In this document: positions 1 to 8,177 of the stretch, in pieces | Layout of the letters: every line of letters starts with the position of its first letter | How positions within the stretch are numbered: the stretch's first letter is position 1 | Translations under genes and position numbers: made by a program | From: Planctomycetota bacterium | GTDB lineage: Bacteria; Planctomycetota; Brocadiia; SM23-32 | Length of the DNA stretch: 17,371 bases | Assembly: GCA_018400625.1 (NCBI GenBank) | Contig: JAGYMJ010000336.1 | Location: forward strand, 1 to 17,371 | Direction: 5' to 3' | Notes under the pieces: model-generated | Told to the model about the DNA's origin: nothing | The model's input: the letters and a program-made list of their open reading frames with translations, nothing else | Database searches by the model: none

Positions 1-109
1 CGATACCACAAAGAGCCTCATCCAAACCCCTTCCGTTAGCAAACTCGATACGGAACTCAGGAGGAAAAAGATATTGTCGTCCGATAGCTAAAAGATAATC
101 AAAATACAT
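1..109 (-). CDS. Start of an unidentified gene (continues beyond the left edge)
   Basis: After the stop of the previous gene at 133 there is AGAGGA, seven bases before ATG 109. An open frame of 36 codons runs from there to the window edge, beginning MYFDYLLAIGRQYLFPPEF. Spacing, binding site and direction match the other operon genes, so I treat it as the eleventh member. Too little is visible to assign a family; there is no obvious signal peptide. Confidence 0.65.
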   Translation of the reverse strand, partial: MYFDYLLAIGRQYLFPPEFRIEFANGRGLDEALCGI

Positions 110-116
110 AATAAGT

Positions 117-122
117 TCCTCT
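117..122 (-). promoter_or_regulatory. Ribosome binding site of the left-edge gene
   Basis: AGAGGA lies seven bases before ATG 109 on the minus strand, in the 23-base gap after the J-like gene. It is the main evidence that a further gene starts here. Confidence 0.65.
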
Positions 123-132
123 AAAAAAAATC

Positions 133-2691
133 TTATAATCCTGGAAGATCATTCAATACTCGCTTTCTTTCACTCCTACTCATCCCCATCAGTGCTCCCA
201 AGAATTCCGCCCCTTGGTCATTTCCGGAGACCATCATGAGCATCTGGATTTTAGCCTTCTCGGACGGGTCAAGTGAATTCATGAATTTTTCGACTTCAAG
301 CTGAATCTTTTCTTGGATTTCGCTGTCAGAAGGTTTATCTCCATCACTGAACCCTTCTTTCTTTGCTTTTTTATACGCTGGAAATTTCTTGGCTGCACGT
401 TTGCTTTTCGGTTTAAAAAGTCCGACGATTTGCTGTTGCAGTATCTCTACGTGCTTTTCGGATTTGTTCTCAATTTTTTTGATTTTGTCGGCAATTTTCT
501 TTTTTTTTTCCTTCACTTGTGCCTTTGCCTTAGCTTTTATTTTTTGCCGCTTTGATTTTAGTTTTGTGACATCGGAATATGCTTTATTCGTTTCATCCTT
601 AGCTGTTTTATGAGCTTCCCGGATTGAATTATCGTATTTTTCATTTAATTGAGTTAGTTGGTTTTCTTTCGCGTCCATAAGAGAAGAAAGAACTTTTTGT
701 TGGCGCGAAACAGGCCAACGATGTCTAAACAATCCAACCGCAATCCCTGATAGAACACCCAGCCCCGCGCCAATTCCCACTCCCACAGCAGATGGAACGG
801 TAAATTCCATGGCGATCAGGGCCGGAACATCAAACCAAAAGGCCATGAATGCAACAAATGATGCGCCAACTGCCAGTACCGGTACTTCAAACGTCAAAAT
901 ATTGCCCAGATTCTGTTTTTCCTTGACATTTGCCAATTGCATTTTTTCTTCATCTATACGGGTTGAATAATCTTTATTAAGGCGTGAAATCTCCGCTTTA
1001 TGGTTGGCTTTTATCTGTTTGACCTGTTCATTATGCTCTTTTTCAATAGCCGCTACGGTTGGGGCGACGGCTTTTTTTTCTTTTCTTATCTTTTTCCCGA
1101 GCTCCACATAATCCGCATTATATTTTTCTTTCGTCTTTTCAATGATGACTTCTTGCTCTTTTTTTAGCGATTCTATATCATCTTTGCAGCGTTTCTTTTC
1201 ATCTTCTATCTTTCTTTTTAATTTTCTTGCTGCCGGGCTGTTATACTCATTCAACGAGTTTTGTTTCCAATGTTTTTTTGTATGAATTGATTTCGCCATA
1301 GGCGAACGCGGCACGAGTACGGAGCGGGACGCCCAACGAACCTGAGCTCCCCTTACATTTTCTATCTTATAAACGGGCAGGAGGATAGATGACTCCGGTA
1401 CGGCGCTTTCTTCGGGCAGGAACCAACAACGAGTTACATCAAGATTGGCGGGCGGGTTGAAATCACTGTAAAGCGCCTGGGTTTCCTCCCGTAAAGCCCC
1501 GTTCAAATTCCGACGTAAATCGTCCGAAATGGGCATTTTCAGCAATATTTGTGTCGTAATAATACTGTAAAATATGGCCCGTTGACTGTCATGTTGATAA
1601 TCGATACCCTGATTGATTCTTTCCCGTAAAGTTCGACAAAATTTGTCAAAATGGGCATGCTTAACAACATTTTTGCCAAGCTTCAACTCCGTCGTCAAAA
1701 AGCGGAGTAGGATCTGAGCCTCCTCAATGATGGGATCGGCTTTCTTTCGGAATGTTTTCCACTTCTTCTTTTCCTTCGGGGCCAGTTCATTCTCTATTTT
1801 TCGGAGGAGTGGATTAAGTTTCTTTTCGGCTATAAAAGCAACTGCTTCAGATAAAATCATCTTTTTATATTCAGCAGGAAATCGAGCCTTGCATAGCAAA
1901 GCCAGATGATGATTGCAAAATTTAGGGCGGCATTCAGCATGAAGTTTCGCTAACTCTCCATTGAAAGCCAGTATAACCAGTGGAAGTTTTTGGCGGATTT
2001 CCGCGAGGTCCTCTACACGGATTCGTGGGTCGTCATATAATTCAGCGCGTTCCCCCATATATTCCCAGAATTGATCGTCATCAAAGGTTTCGACCCAATA
2101 AGCGATAGCCAGTTTCCAGTATTTTCCCCGCCATTTTGCATTATCGGCTAAAGATGCCATTTCGTTTGTGAGGGCCAGATTGTGATAGAAAACGGCCAGT
2201 GCGTGGTTGGCAAGAGCGGCATCTCGGGGTTCGGCCTCTTGTACTAAAGCGCCTAGGGGCTGGATAAGGCCCGATTCCCCGAGGTGCTTCTTTTCCCGAA
2301 TCTTGGAAAACAGGTCTTCGGAAAGATGGGGCCAGAAGAGTTCACAAATAAATCTATACCTAGGGTCTTTAAGCCTGGCGGCGGAATCGAATGCTGCCTC
2401 AGGTGTGAAATTCTCATCGTAACCAGTACGAATTATAGTTTTAGGATGCACTTCAGGATTGAGTTTTGCCAACGTTTGCATACGTCCTTTTGCGCGGGAA
2501 ATAGCATCAAAAGATACATATGGAGGGATGCCGAGTATGCGAAAACCGTTGCGGAGGTATATGTCAAAAGATAATTCCTTGTCGTAAATAGATCGCCCAA
2601 GAGATGTGGTGAAGAAAAAACGGATACTGTTTCTTTCCGCTTCCTGTTCAAATTGTGAAGTTCCTTCCCGCAATGTGGTATTTGATGTCAT
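133..2691 (-). CDS. J-domain-like protein with coiled coils and a membrane hairpin
   Basis: This 852-residue protein has a strong AAAGGAGGT five bases before ATG 2691. Residues about 47-120 resemble a divergent J-domain-like module: NGFRILGIPPYVSFDAI matches the helix I-II region, and AAFDSAARLKDPRYRFICELFW the end with its DP[RE]xR feature. The canonical HPD tripeptide is not present, so Hsp70 stimulation may differ or be lost. Residues about 130-420 are helical and unassigned. A long charged coiled coil (about 486-595) is followed by two membrane helices (about 601-620 and 634-655, the second Gly/Ala-rich), then a second Lys/Glu-rich coiled coil (about 662-757) and a helical tail with MLMMVSGNDQGAEFLGALMG. 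Both coiled coils would lie on the cytosolic side. I infer a membrane-tethering co-chaperone or scaffold for the operon's Hsp70-like protein. Confidence 0.75.
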   Translation of the reverse strand: MTSNTTLREGTSQFEQEAERNSIRFFFTTSLGRSIYDKELSFDIYLRNGFRILGIPPYVSFDAISRAKGRMQTLAKLNPEVHPKTIIRTGYDENFTPEAAFDSAARLKDPRYRFICELFWPHLSEDLFSKIREKKHLGESGLIQPLGALVQEAEPRDAALANHALAVFYHNLALTNEMASLADNAKWRGKYWKLAIAYWVETFDDDQFWEYMGERAELYDDPRIRVEDLAEIRQKLPLVILAFNGELAKLHAECRPKFCNHHLALLCKARFPAEYKKMILSEAVAFIAEKKLNPLLRKIENELAPKEKKKWKTFRKKADPIIEEAQILLRFLTTELKLGKNVVKHAHFDKFCRTLRERINQGIDYQHDSQRAIFYSIITTQILLKMPISDDLRRNLNGALREETQALYSDFNPPANLDVTRCWFLPEESAVPESSILLPVYKIENVRGAQVRWASRSVLVPRSPMAKSIHTKKHWKQNSLNEYNSPAARKLKRKIEDEKKRCKDDIESLKKEQEVIIEKTKEKYNADYVELGKKIRKEKKAVAPTVAAIEKEHNEQVKQIKANHKAEISRLNKDYSTRIDEEKMQLANVKEKQNLGNILTFEVPVLAVGASFVAFMAFWFDVPALIAMEFTVPSAVGVGIGAGLGVLSGIAVGLFRHRWPVSRQQKVLSSLMDAKENQLTQLNEKYDNSIREAHKTAKDETNKAYSDVTKLKSKRQKIKAKAKAQVKEKKKKIADKIKKIENKSEKHVEILQQQIVGLFKPKSKRAAKKFPAYKKAKKEGFSDGDKPSDSEIQEKIQLEVEKFMNSLDPSEKAKIQMLMMVSGNDQGAEFLGALMGMSRSERKRVLNDLPGL

Positions 2692-2778
2692 AACAACCTC
2701 CTTTACAGGCCAATAGAAATAATATTGTTACTAACGCATTGTTCCTTTTTCCATTTTTCAGTGAGTCTTTCTCATCTT
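2692..2778 (-). other. Longest intergenic gap in the block
   Basis: These 87 bases between the metallopeptidase stop and the J-like start hold the AAAGGAGGT binding site (2696-2704) and otherwise AT-rich sequence. I see no stem-loop with a T-run. A TATTAT box is present without a good -35 partner, so a promoter cannot be claimed. Confidence 0.5.
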
Positions 2779-3750
2779 TTACGCCATCCGGCGACCGTAG
2801 CTAATTGGTAGAGTGCTTTTCCAACCGCGTTCCCAAAGTATAGGGGCCAGAACTTTCTTTTCCGCATAATGTTTTTTCATTTCAACAGGCAGGGAAAAGA
2901 TATCCTGCCATATTTTCCAGGCAATAAGGCGGTCGGGCATGCAGTCAATTACACTTTGCGCCAGCTTCCCATAACGTTGTCTTTTTCGCAACGCACGGCA
3001 TGCCCTTTCTATCTCTTTTTTTTGTTGCAGATCCTTGCCGGCCTGACAAATGGCCTCATGGCTTGTAGTAATTGCAGCCAGTTCATGAAGCCATCTCAGT
3101 TCACATCGCGACGGATCGTAGCTCAAGTTCTGATTAATAAGTGCATGCACCTGCTCGTGAAGAATGACATCAAGGAACGAAATTGTAGGGTTTTCCCTAC
3201 CTTCGATAGCATCCAACTGCACGGCTACGGTATGCAAGCTCGGCTGGTATTGGCCGGCAATACCGGCTCCCAGGTTACCAACGGTACCCAAAACGTGAAG
3301 CATAGGAGAAACGCCATAGGATTGCATGTATTCCATTGACTTTTGGATCAGAATAGGGTCTTCTTTCCGAAACCACTTTAAAATGGCTTCCCCATATTTT
3401 AAAGCTAAAGCATGGACTTTCTGCAAGTAGAGATCACTATCAAGAATACCCATGATATGCCGGACATGCGAGTTGACAAGCGGGGAATCAAGGGACTCTC
3501 TTCTTACAATAGAATCAATACGTTCTTGTGCAGCCATGGCGAAAAAATGAGGATCATAATTGTTGCCGATTGAAAGCAAAAATGGGAGGAAGCAATCTCT
3601 GAACCGCGTATATTGCAGCAGTTCTTTTCTGTTCCCACGGACTCGACGTTCACCGGCCAGAGAGCACTTAAAAATGGTTACCGGGGTGAGGTGGAATGTG
3701 CATGCGCCAAGATCAAAAAAGAAATGAGCTTTTTCTCTGTCCGTGTGCAT
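2779..3750 (-). CDS. HExxH zinc metallopeptidase (gluzincin-like)
   Basis: This is a 323-residue protein starting at ATG 3750, with GGGGTGA just upstream. The motif ISFLDVILHEQVHALI gives HEQVH at residues 198-202, the two zinc-binding histidines and catalytic Glu199 of HExxH peptidases. Glu223 in WLHELAAI, 21 residues after the second histidine, is a fitting third zinc ligand of gluzincin type, and HE at 231-232 is an alternative. There is no signal peptide or membrane helix, so it is probably cytosolic. I do not recognise the exact family; the N-terminal 190 residues are unassigned. It lies 42 bases below the Ig-like membrane protein and 87 bases above the J-like protein. As a second protease in the operon it could process a partner or be a second effector (inference). 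Confidence 0.75.
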   Translation of the reverse strand: MHTDREKAHFFFDLGACTFHLTPVTIFKCSLAGERRVRGNRKELLQYTRFRDCFLPFLLSIGNNYDPHFFAMAAQERIDSIVRRESLDSPLVNSHVRHIMGILDSDLYLQKVHALALKYGEAILKWFRKEDPILIQKSMEYMQSYGVSPMLHVLGTVGNLGAGIAGQYQPSLHTVAVQLDAIEGRENPTISFLDVILHEQVHALINQNLSYDPSRCELRWLHELAAITTSHEAICQAGKDLQQKKEIERACRALRKRQRYGKLAQSVIDCMPDRLIAWKIWQDIFSLPVEMKKHYAEKKVLAPILWERGWKSTLPISYGRRMA

Positions 3751-3792
3751 AAATCACCCCAATATTATTCATTGAACAATACAACTGTTTTT

Positions 3793-5631
3793 TCACAGAC
3801 TATCTTCATTTTTACAATTTTTTCGGTACTGCCATATCAGCAATATTATCAACAAGACGGGAAAAAAATATTCAAGTGGTACGACTGGACGAATAATTAT
3901 GGACCCCGTAACGGTATGCCCTAAACTATCCGTAACATTGACTGCAGCACGGGCACCCCACGGATTTTTTAGACGGACAGCGATATCAGCGCCGTTTCCC
4001 GAGGACCACAAGTTGAGTCCGCGTGTTGGCTCGAAATCGATCGTATAAGGCGGAATGCCCCCCTTGACGGAGAGCGGGATATGGGATTTTCTTAAGTATA
4101 ACACATTGAACTGCGTTGTATCGCTCATATCAAGCGATGGTGGTGCATCGGCGGGAATGACACTTAATGCCGTGTCAAAACGTTTTTTCTGGCCGTCTTC
4201 GGACTCCGCTAAAACTGAAAAGGGGAACCATCCCGATGTGGACATTTTATCCGTCCGGATGAGTCCTTCCCGGTCGGTCTTCAGCATTTCGGGGAGGTTG
4301 CCGGTGAAAGTGAAATTCACGGGCGCATGCCCGCCTTTCGCTGTAAAAAGAAATTGATAAGGCAAGTTTTCCACCGCAACCGGCGGCTGCAGTTCAATGA
4401 TCCGAAGGGGCTCGATATCTTCAGGGAGAACGGTCAAAACGAACTCCCGGGAATCGGTGGCAACTTCCTCTGTAATAACACCGGAAGTCGTTTTTGACGG
4501 GCATGTCACCGAAACTTTTGCATTGATATGCCAGGTGCCCTCCGTATCCGGAATCCCGGACAGGCGGCAGGCTACGTTTCCCGAAACATCCCAATTCAGC
4601 CAGGAGGGCCCACCTGATATCGTCCATTCTGCATCCCCTTTCAGCCCTTCGCAGGAAAGGGTCGCCGTGAAAGATTGTCCAACAATAACTTCCGGAAGTT
4701 CAGTTTTTACGATGAACGGTTGGCATGCCGGTGGTTCAACTCTCAAGGTTGAGGTTTCCTGCCTTTCAGCTCCGAGGGAATCTCGGACTTTAACGGTAAA
4801 GGGGAATTGCCCGAGTTTGGCAGGCTCACCGGTAATGGTGCCGTCACTGTTGGTTGTAATACCCGGTGGAGACAAAGTCGTCCACCGGATGTCCCATTGA
4901 TACGGTGGCCGCCCTCCTTCAGCAATCAGCCTTGAATAAAAAGGGGCGTTGCAAGTAGCTTCGGGCAGGTTGGGTTCAACAATATGGAGCGGTACGGCAA
5001 AAGGCCGCACGGCACCTTCAAATTCGTAGCTGTCCGACGCCCCGGTTTCATCGCTGACAGTAATATGCAACTGAAATTTCCCATCACGCTCCGGCTCCCC
5101 CACTAAACGACATGAACCTTCCGTTTCATTTATCTCAATTTCAAGGCCGGGGATTTTCTTTCTCCACCGTGCATCCCAGTGCAGGTTCCCTTCGCCACCG
5201 CCGGCACTGAGAGATATGTTCATCCTCTCATTCTGAGGTAGCGGTGGCAGTTGTTTTTTTTCCAGTTGAAGTGGGCGAACGGCCGGTAAAATGCGTAGCG
5301 AAAAATCACCGGCAAGCACCCTGCCCATCTGCCCTCTCAATCTCAGGGAGAATCTCTGTGGGTCCCGTACGGGTTCTTTAGGCACTCCTTTCAAAACATG
5401 ACCATCGGCCTCCAACCAATCGGGCAATCTGTCCCAATGTGCATAGACAGGCTCAACAAGGCCCGTATAGTCGACAACATATTCATAAACTTCTCCGACA
5501 CGGGCGGGAGGAAGTTCTCTGGCGGCATCGGCACCTGCGGGAATGATGCATATAAGAAGGAAGAAGAGGCAATATATCCGTGACCGGAACGTTATGTTCG
5601 GAATATGATTCGTTATAACATATTTACTCAT
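3793..5631 (-). CDS. Secreted, C-terminally anchored protein with about six Ig-like domains
   Basis: The start is ATG 5631, because AGAGGA lies seven bases upstream and the next residues form a signal peptide (hydrophobic YCLFFLLICIIPAGADA, cleavage after about residue 36). ATG 5652 overlaps the upstream stop but lacks a binding site. The 612 residues are almost entirely beta-sandwich units, about 37-110, 118-215, 218-310, 315-420, 425-515 and 520-580. Several show the He_PIG signature (GGRPPYQW, ITTNSDGTITGEPAKLGQF, GGIPPYTIDF). A final membrane segment (about 583-600, FFPVLLIILLIW) is followed by a short charged tail, giving a type I topology with a long periplasmic ectodomain. It pairs with the preceding lipoprotein and shares its domain type with the caspase protein. 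A structural stalk or ligand-binding role is likely (inference); no enzymatic motif is visible. Confidence 0.82.
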   Translation of the reverse strand: MSKYVITNHIPNITFRSRIYCLFFLLICIIPAGADAARELPPARVGEVYEYVVDYTGLVEPVYAHWDRLPDWLEADGHVLKGVPKEPVRDPQRFSLRLRGQMGRVLAGDFSLRILPAVRPLQLEKKQLPPLPQNERMNISLSAGGGEGNLHWDARWRKKIPGLEIEINETEGSCRLVGEPERDGKFQLHITVSDETGASDSYEFEGAVRPFAVPLHIVEPNLPEATCNAPFYSRLIAEGGRPPYQWDIRWTTLSPPGITTNSDGTITGEPAKLGQFPFTVKVRDSLGAERQETSTLRVEPPACQPFIVKTELPEVIVGQSFTATLSCEGLKGDAEWTISGGPSWLNWDVSGNVACRLSGIPDTEGTWHINAKVSVTCPSKTTSGVITEEVATDSREFVLTVLPEDIEPLRIIELQPPVAVENLPYQFLFTAKGGHAPVNFTFTGNLPEMLKTDREGLIRTDKMSTSGWFPFSVLAESEDGQKKRFDTALSVIPADAPPSLDMSDTTQFNVLYLRKSHIPLSVKGGIPPYTIDFEPTRGLNLWSSGNGADIAVRLKNPWGARAAVNVTDSLGHTVTGSIIIRPVVPLEYFFPVLLIILLIWQYRKNCKNEDSL

Positions 5632-5638
5632 TTTAGGA

Positions 5639-5644
5639 TCCTCT
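5639..5644 (-). promoter_or_regulatory. Ribosome binding site deciding the Ig-like membrane protein start
   Basis: AGAGGA ends seven bases before ATG 5631 on the minus strand, while ATG 5652 and ATG 5691 lie inside or across the upstream gene without such a motif. The choice places the signal peptide at the N-terminus. Confidence 0.7.
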
Positions 5645-5648
5645 TTTT

Positions 5649-7028
5649 TCATTTTAATGATGGGGTGGGAAACGGAGCTATCACTTTCCATTCCCCCAGC
5701 GCTATTACCGGTTCCCTTTCCTTTTCGTCTGCAGCAGCCGCTATGACATGCACTTCAACCTCAAAATTGCCTTTCTTCGTCGGTCTTCCGGACATCTTTC
5801 CCGTATGGGCGTCTATGCGCACTCCTGGGGGCATCTTCACTCCTTGGAAAGAGACGCGCCCCACCCCTCCACTTACAACGCATATCCCCGATACATGTTC
5901 ACCTTTTCGGGAGAAATGAGGCAGAATCAACTCAGCCTCAACAGGCCCTTGTATGTCAAACAAAACCGATAGTTGATGATATGGGTTGCCCAATGTTTTA
6001 CGGGCTTTACGGGCCTGATCCCATTCTCCGGTGGGGAATTGTGCGTCTTTGATTTCAATGATGACCTGATATTCTCCAGCGTTTTTAGGTGTCCCCTCTA
6101 TAGCCCTGAAATCATCGTTCCATTTCAGCCCCGACGGCAATGCACTTACCCGGAATTCGTACGGTTCGATACCTCCGAAAACAGATACCTGCAGTGTTAT
6201 GGGAAACTGTTCGGCCGCTTGAACTTGTTCAGCGGCAAAGGCTAAAAGAGGTTTTTTTTCTGGATCATATGGGCGATTTTTGGACAGAAACAGAATGGAA
6301 AACCATTTCTTAGCCGCATAATGTGCATCTGTTCTCCGCGAAGTCTCCGAGTTCGGCAGTCCTTCCCGGTCAAATACCCATTCTCTGTGGAAGAATAGCT
6401 GCGTTGAAACCGGAGTTTTGTCACTTGAAGGCCCTTCATCAAGCCGGGATGCCGGGAGTTCAAAGGGTTCGACCAGTGATTCATCCGGTACCATTTGCAA
6501 TTCTTTATCGAAAACAATGGCCTCAAGCTCAAGATAGGCACCATAATTCCACTGCTCTTCCGATCCGTTCCGAATTTGGCCTTCGAGTATTCCATTGGTA
6601 TCTAAACTCAATTCTCCCACTTCCGAAAAAATGATTTTATCTTCTGTAGAAGCTCGGTCAATGAAGGCCTCGATAGCTGCGGAACGGTTCGCTTTACCTT
6701 TCTCATCCCTGGGGATGAGGTAAGCGCGTTTGACCATATGCGACCGACTTACACCTTTGTGGCTGCTCAACACACGCTCAAACTTTTCAGCAAACAAGAC
6801 CTCGCCGAGACTTTTACGCGCGTTTTCTGGCTGAAGTCTTTCAAATGGTATATCTTCTTTTTTCTCTTGACCGGCTGTTGAGCGATCACTGAGAACATGT
6901 CTCTGTTCATCCTGTCCACACCCCACACAAAAGGGAAGAATCAACAGAAAAAGGGCTGTTCGACGGCTGAAACTACAGCCGAGTTTTAACTTTTGAAATC
7001 CCGGTATTATAGCGCTAAATGGCTTCAT
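5649..7028 (-). CDS. Probable lipoprotein with two He_PIG-type Ig-like domains
   Basis: This is a 459-residue protein with AAGGAGA seven bases before ATG 7028. A basic stretch and hydrophobic core (SRRTALFLLILPFCVGC) end at Cys37, a plausible though non-consensus lipobox, so it is likely exported and lipidated. Residues about 60-250 are an unrecognised mixed domain. Residues about 272-330 (VFGGIEPYEF, LPSGLKW, IEGTPKNAGEY) and 365-430 (VSGGVGRVSF, MPPGVRID, MSGRPTKKGNF) are putative Ig (He_PIG) repeats, found in many bacterial surface proteins. The stop codon lies 17 bases before the preferred start of the next Ig-like gene, so the two are probably made together. I infer an envelope sensor, adhesin or scaffold working with the channel complex. 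Export is fairly secure; the lipid anchor less so. Confidence 0.75.
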   Translation of the reverse strand: MKPFSAIIPGFQKLKLGCSFSRRTALFLLILPFCVGCGQDEQRHVLSDRSTAGQEKKEDIPFERLQPENARKSLGEVLFAEKFERVLSSHKGVSRSHMVKRAYLIPRDEKGKANRSAAIEAFIDRASTEDKIIFSEVGELSLDTNGILEGQIRNGSEEQWNYGAYLELEAIVFDKELQMVPDESLVEPFELPASRLDEGPSSDKTPVSTQLFFHREWVFDREGLPNSETSRRTDAHYAAKKWFSILFLSKNRPYDPEKKPLLAFAAEQVQAAEQFPITLQVSVFGGIEPYEFRVSALPSGLKWNDDFRAIEGTPKNAGEYQVIIEIKDAQFPTGEWDQARKARKTLGNPYHQLSVLFDIQGPVEAELILPHFSRKGEHVSGICVVSGGVGRVSFQGVKMPPGVRIDAHTGKMSGRPTKKGNFEVEVHVIAAAADEKEREPVIALGEWKVIAPFPTPSLK

Positions 7029-7052
7029 TAAGATGTCTCCTTAGCCAATTTT

Positions 7053-7235
7053 TTACTTTTCAACAGAGGTACGGACAAAATCGGGGGGCACGTAATCGTC
7101 TTTGTCCGGAAGTACAACAACCATATAGATGATCAGAAATACAAAGAAAGTGATCATAAGATTCATAACAACATCAACAAGCGGTGAAACCATATTTCCC
7201 TGTCCCGTCTCCTCAAATAAAGGTCCCTTAGCCAT
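7053..7235 (-). CDS. Minimal ExbD/TolR-like membrane subunit (60 residues)
   Basis: A single N-in membrane segment (about residues 17-42, SPLVDVVMNLMITFFVFL onward) carries Asp21 in the PLVDVV context that ExbD and TolR use for their essential membrane aspartate. The protein stops about 17 residues after the membrane, so the whole periplasmic domain of ExbD/TolR or the peptidoglycan-binding domain of MotB is absent. Usual family length is about 140 residues. AAGGAGA lies five bases upstream of ATG 7235 and there is a clear stop, so this is a short gene rather than an obvious fragment; the next gene starts 24 bases later with its own AAGGAGA. Its presumed channel partner is encoded at 10241-12982, separated by two chaperone-type genes. 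The following lipoprotein and Ig-like protein may supply the missing periplasmic function (inference). Confidence 0.82.
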   Translation of the reverse strand: MAKGPLFEETGQGNMVSPLVDVVMNLMITFFVFLIIYMVVVLPDKDDYVPPDFVRTSVEK

Positions 7236-7271
7236 TTCTTTCTCCTTTTTAAAAAGTTGAATAACGAGCGG

Positions 7272-8171
7272 TCATTTCTGTTCAACAAGTAAAACGGCAT
7301 AAAAAGTTTCACCCGTAGCGGGGCGAATGCCTTCGGTAATCCAATTGTTTTTTAACTCTTCAGGAATTTTGACTCTCATCGAGCAAGTGCATTCTTTTAC
7401 CGGTTCATTCCTACATACTGAGCACCCATACTTGCCGGGGTTATTGTCAATAGTATCTTTTATCATGCCCATTGGAATCGCATCCAGATCGATGTGGCGC
7501 TCCATGTCGGGCATTATATTGGCCAAAGTTGCCGCCAGGTCGATTTGCCCCATACGCTCGGGATACATTTTAGAAAAATCTTTAAGAAGATGTTCACGGA
7601 GTATCCCTTCTCCACAATCTTTTCGAGCACGTTCACAGCACCGATCGCACGTCAGGTATCCCATTCCATTTTCCGCCCCACCGCATTTTTCACAATCGGT
7701 AGAAAAAAACTGTTTTTCTCCTCCGGCATCGTCAGGTGAGACTCCGATGGGGACGGATTTTCCCCGCGCTTTCAGTCCTATCGCCGCAGCGACGGCATTA
7801 ACTGTTGGGGGCGAATCCATCTGCGGTTCATTACTGGAGAGAATGTCTGACGCAAAATCACGCATTTCAGGAAGCACTCCGCTTATCGAAGGACCGTATT
7901 CACGGACGGCCGCTTTCTCTATCCGGTCCAATTTCTCTTTTGGTGGTTTTATGCTCACTGGGCATTCGTTGGCGACCGCCCATGCGACATGATCAATCGT
8001 ATCCCGGAGCTTCGGGTCTTCGACGGTTTGAAGAGCGTGTTGAAGGACCGCAAGCGGGTTCGATTCATCATCATCCCCGGCAATTTTGTGTAACAGCGTG
8101 TTTAAATCACCGTTTTTCATGAATTTTTCAAGAGCCGTCTTGATTCGTTTTTTGTTAGATTTCACATCCAT
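7272..8171 (-). CDS. Cysteine-cluster (DnaJ-like zinc-finger) protein
   Basis: This 299-residue soluble protein has an alpha-helical N-terminal part and two cysteine clusters. The first (residues 160-186) has CEKCGG, a CxxCxG motif like those of the DnaJ zinc-finger domain, followed by CDRCC and a further Cys. The second (250-263) is CSVC ... CTC. Eight or more cysteines in paired spacing predict bound zinc. The gene begins six bases after the Hsp70-like stop (TAATGGGGAATG), indicating translational coupling. The GGGGA motif abuts ATG 8171 but is six bases from a GTG at 8165, so the true start may be two codons later. I infer a co-chaperone or substrate adaptor for the Hsp70-like protein. There is no J-domain here; the J-like module is in the gene at 133-2691. 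Function is otherwise unrecognised. Confidence 0.75.
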   Translation of the reverse strand: MDVKSNKKRIKTALEKFMKNGDLNTLLHKIAGDDDESNPLAVLQHALQTVEDPKLRDTIDHVAWAVANECPVSIKPPKEKLDRIEKAAVREYGPSISGVLPEMRDFASDILSSNEPQMDSPPTVNAVAAAIGLKARGKSVPIGVSPDDAGGEKQFFSTDCEKCGGAENGMGYLTCDRCCERARKDCGEGILREHLLKDFSKMYPERMGQIDLAATLANIMPDMERHIDLDAIPMGMIKDTIDNNPGKYGCSVCRNEPVKECTCSMRVKIPEELKNNWITEGIRPATGETFYAVLLVEQK

Positions 8172-8177
8172 TCCCCA

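Noticed and set aside
2710..2740. Possible internal promoter before the J-like gene
   Set aside because: A TATTAT box is present, but no -35 element at suitable spacing; AT-rich gaps often contain such matches.
6925..6968. Twin-arginine export signal in the lipoprotein
   Set aside because: SRRTALFLLI contains two arginines but lacks the S/T-R-R-x-F-L-K pattern; an ordinary lipoprotein signal explains it better.
7327..7992. Plus-strand open frame of 221 codons
   Set aside because: It lies wholly inside the cysteine-cluster gene on the other strand, has no recognisable domain, and the minus-strand protein shows clear zinc motifs. The same holds for the plus-strand frames at 2869-3339, 4397-4900 and 16281-16874.
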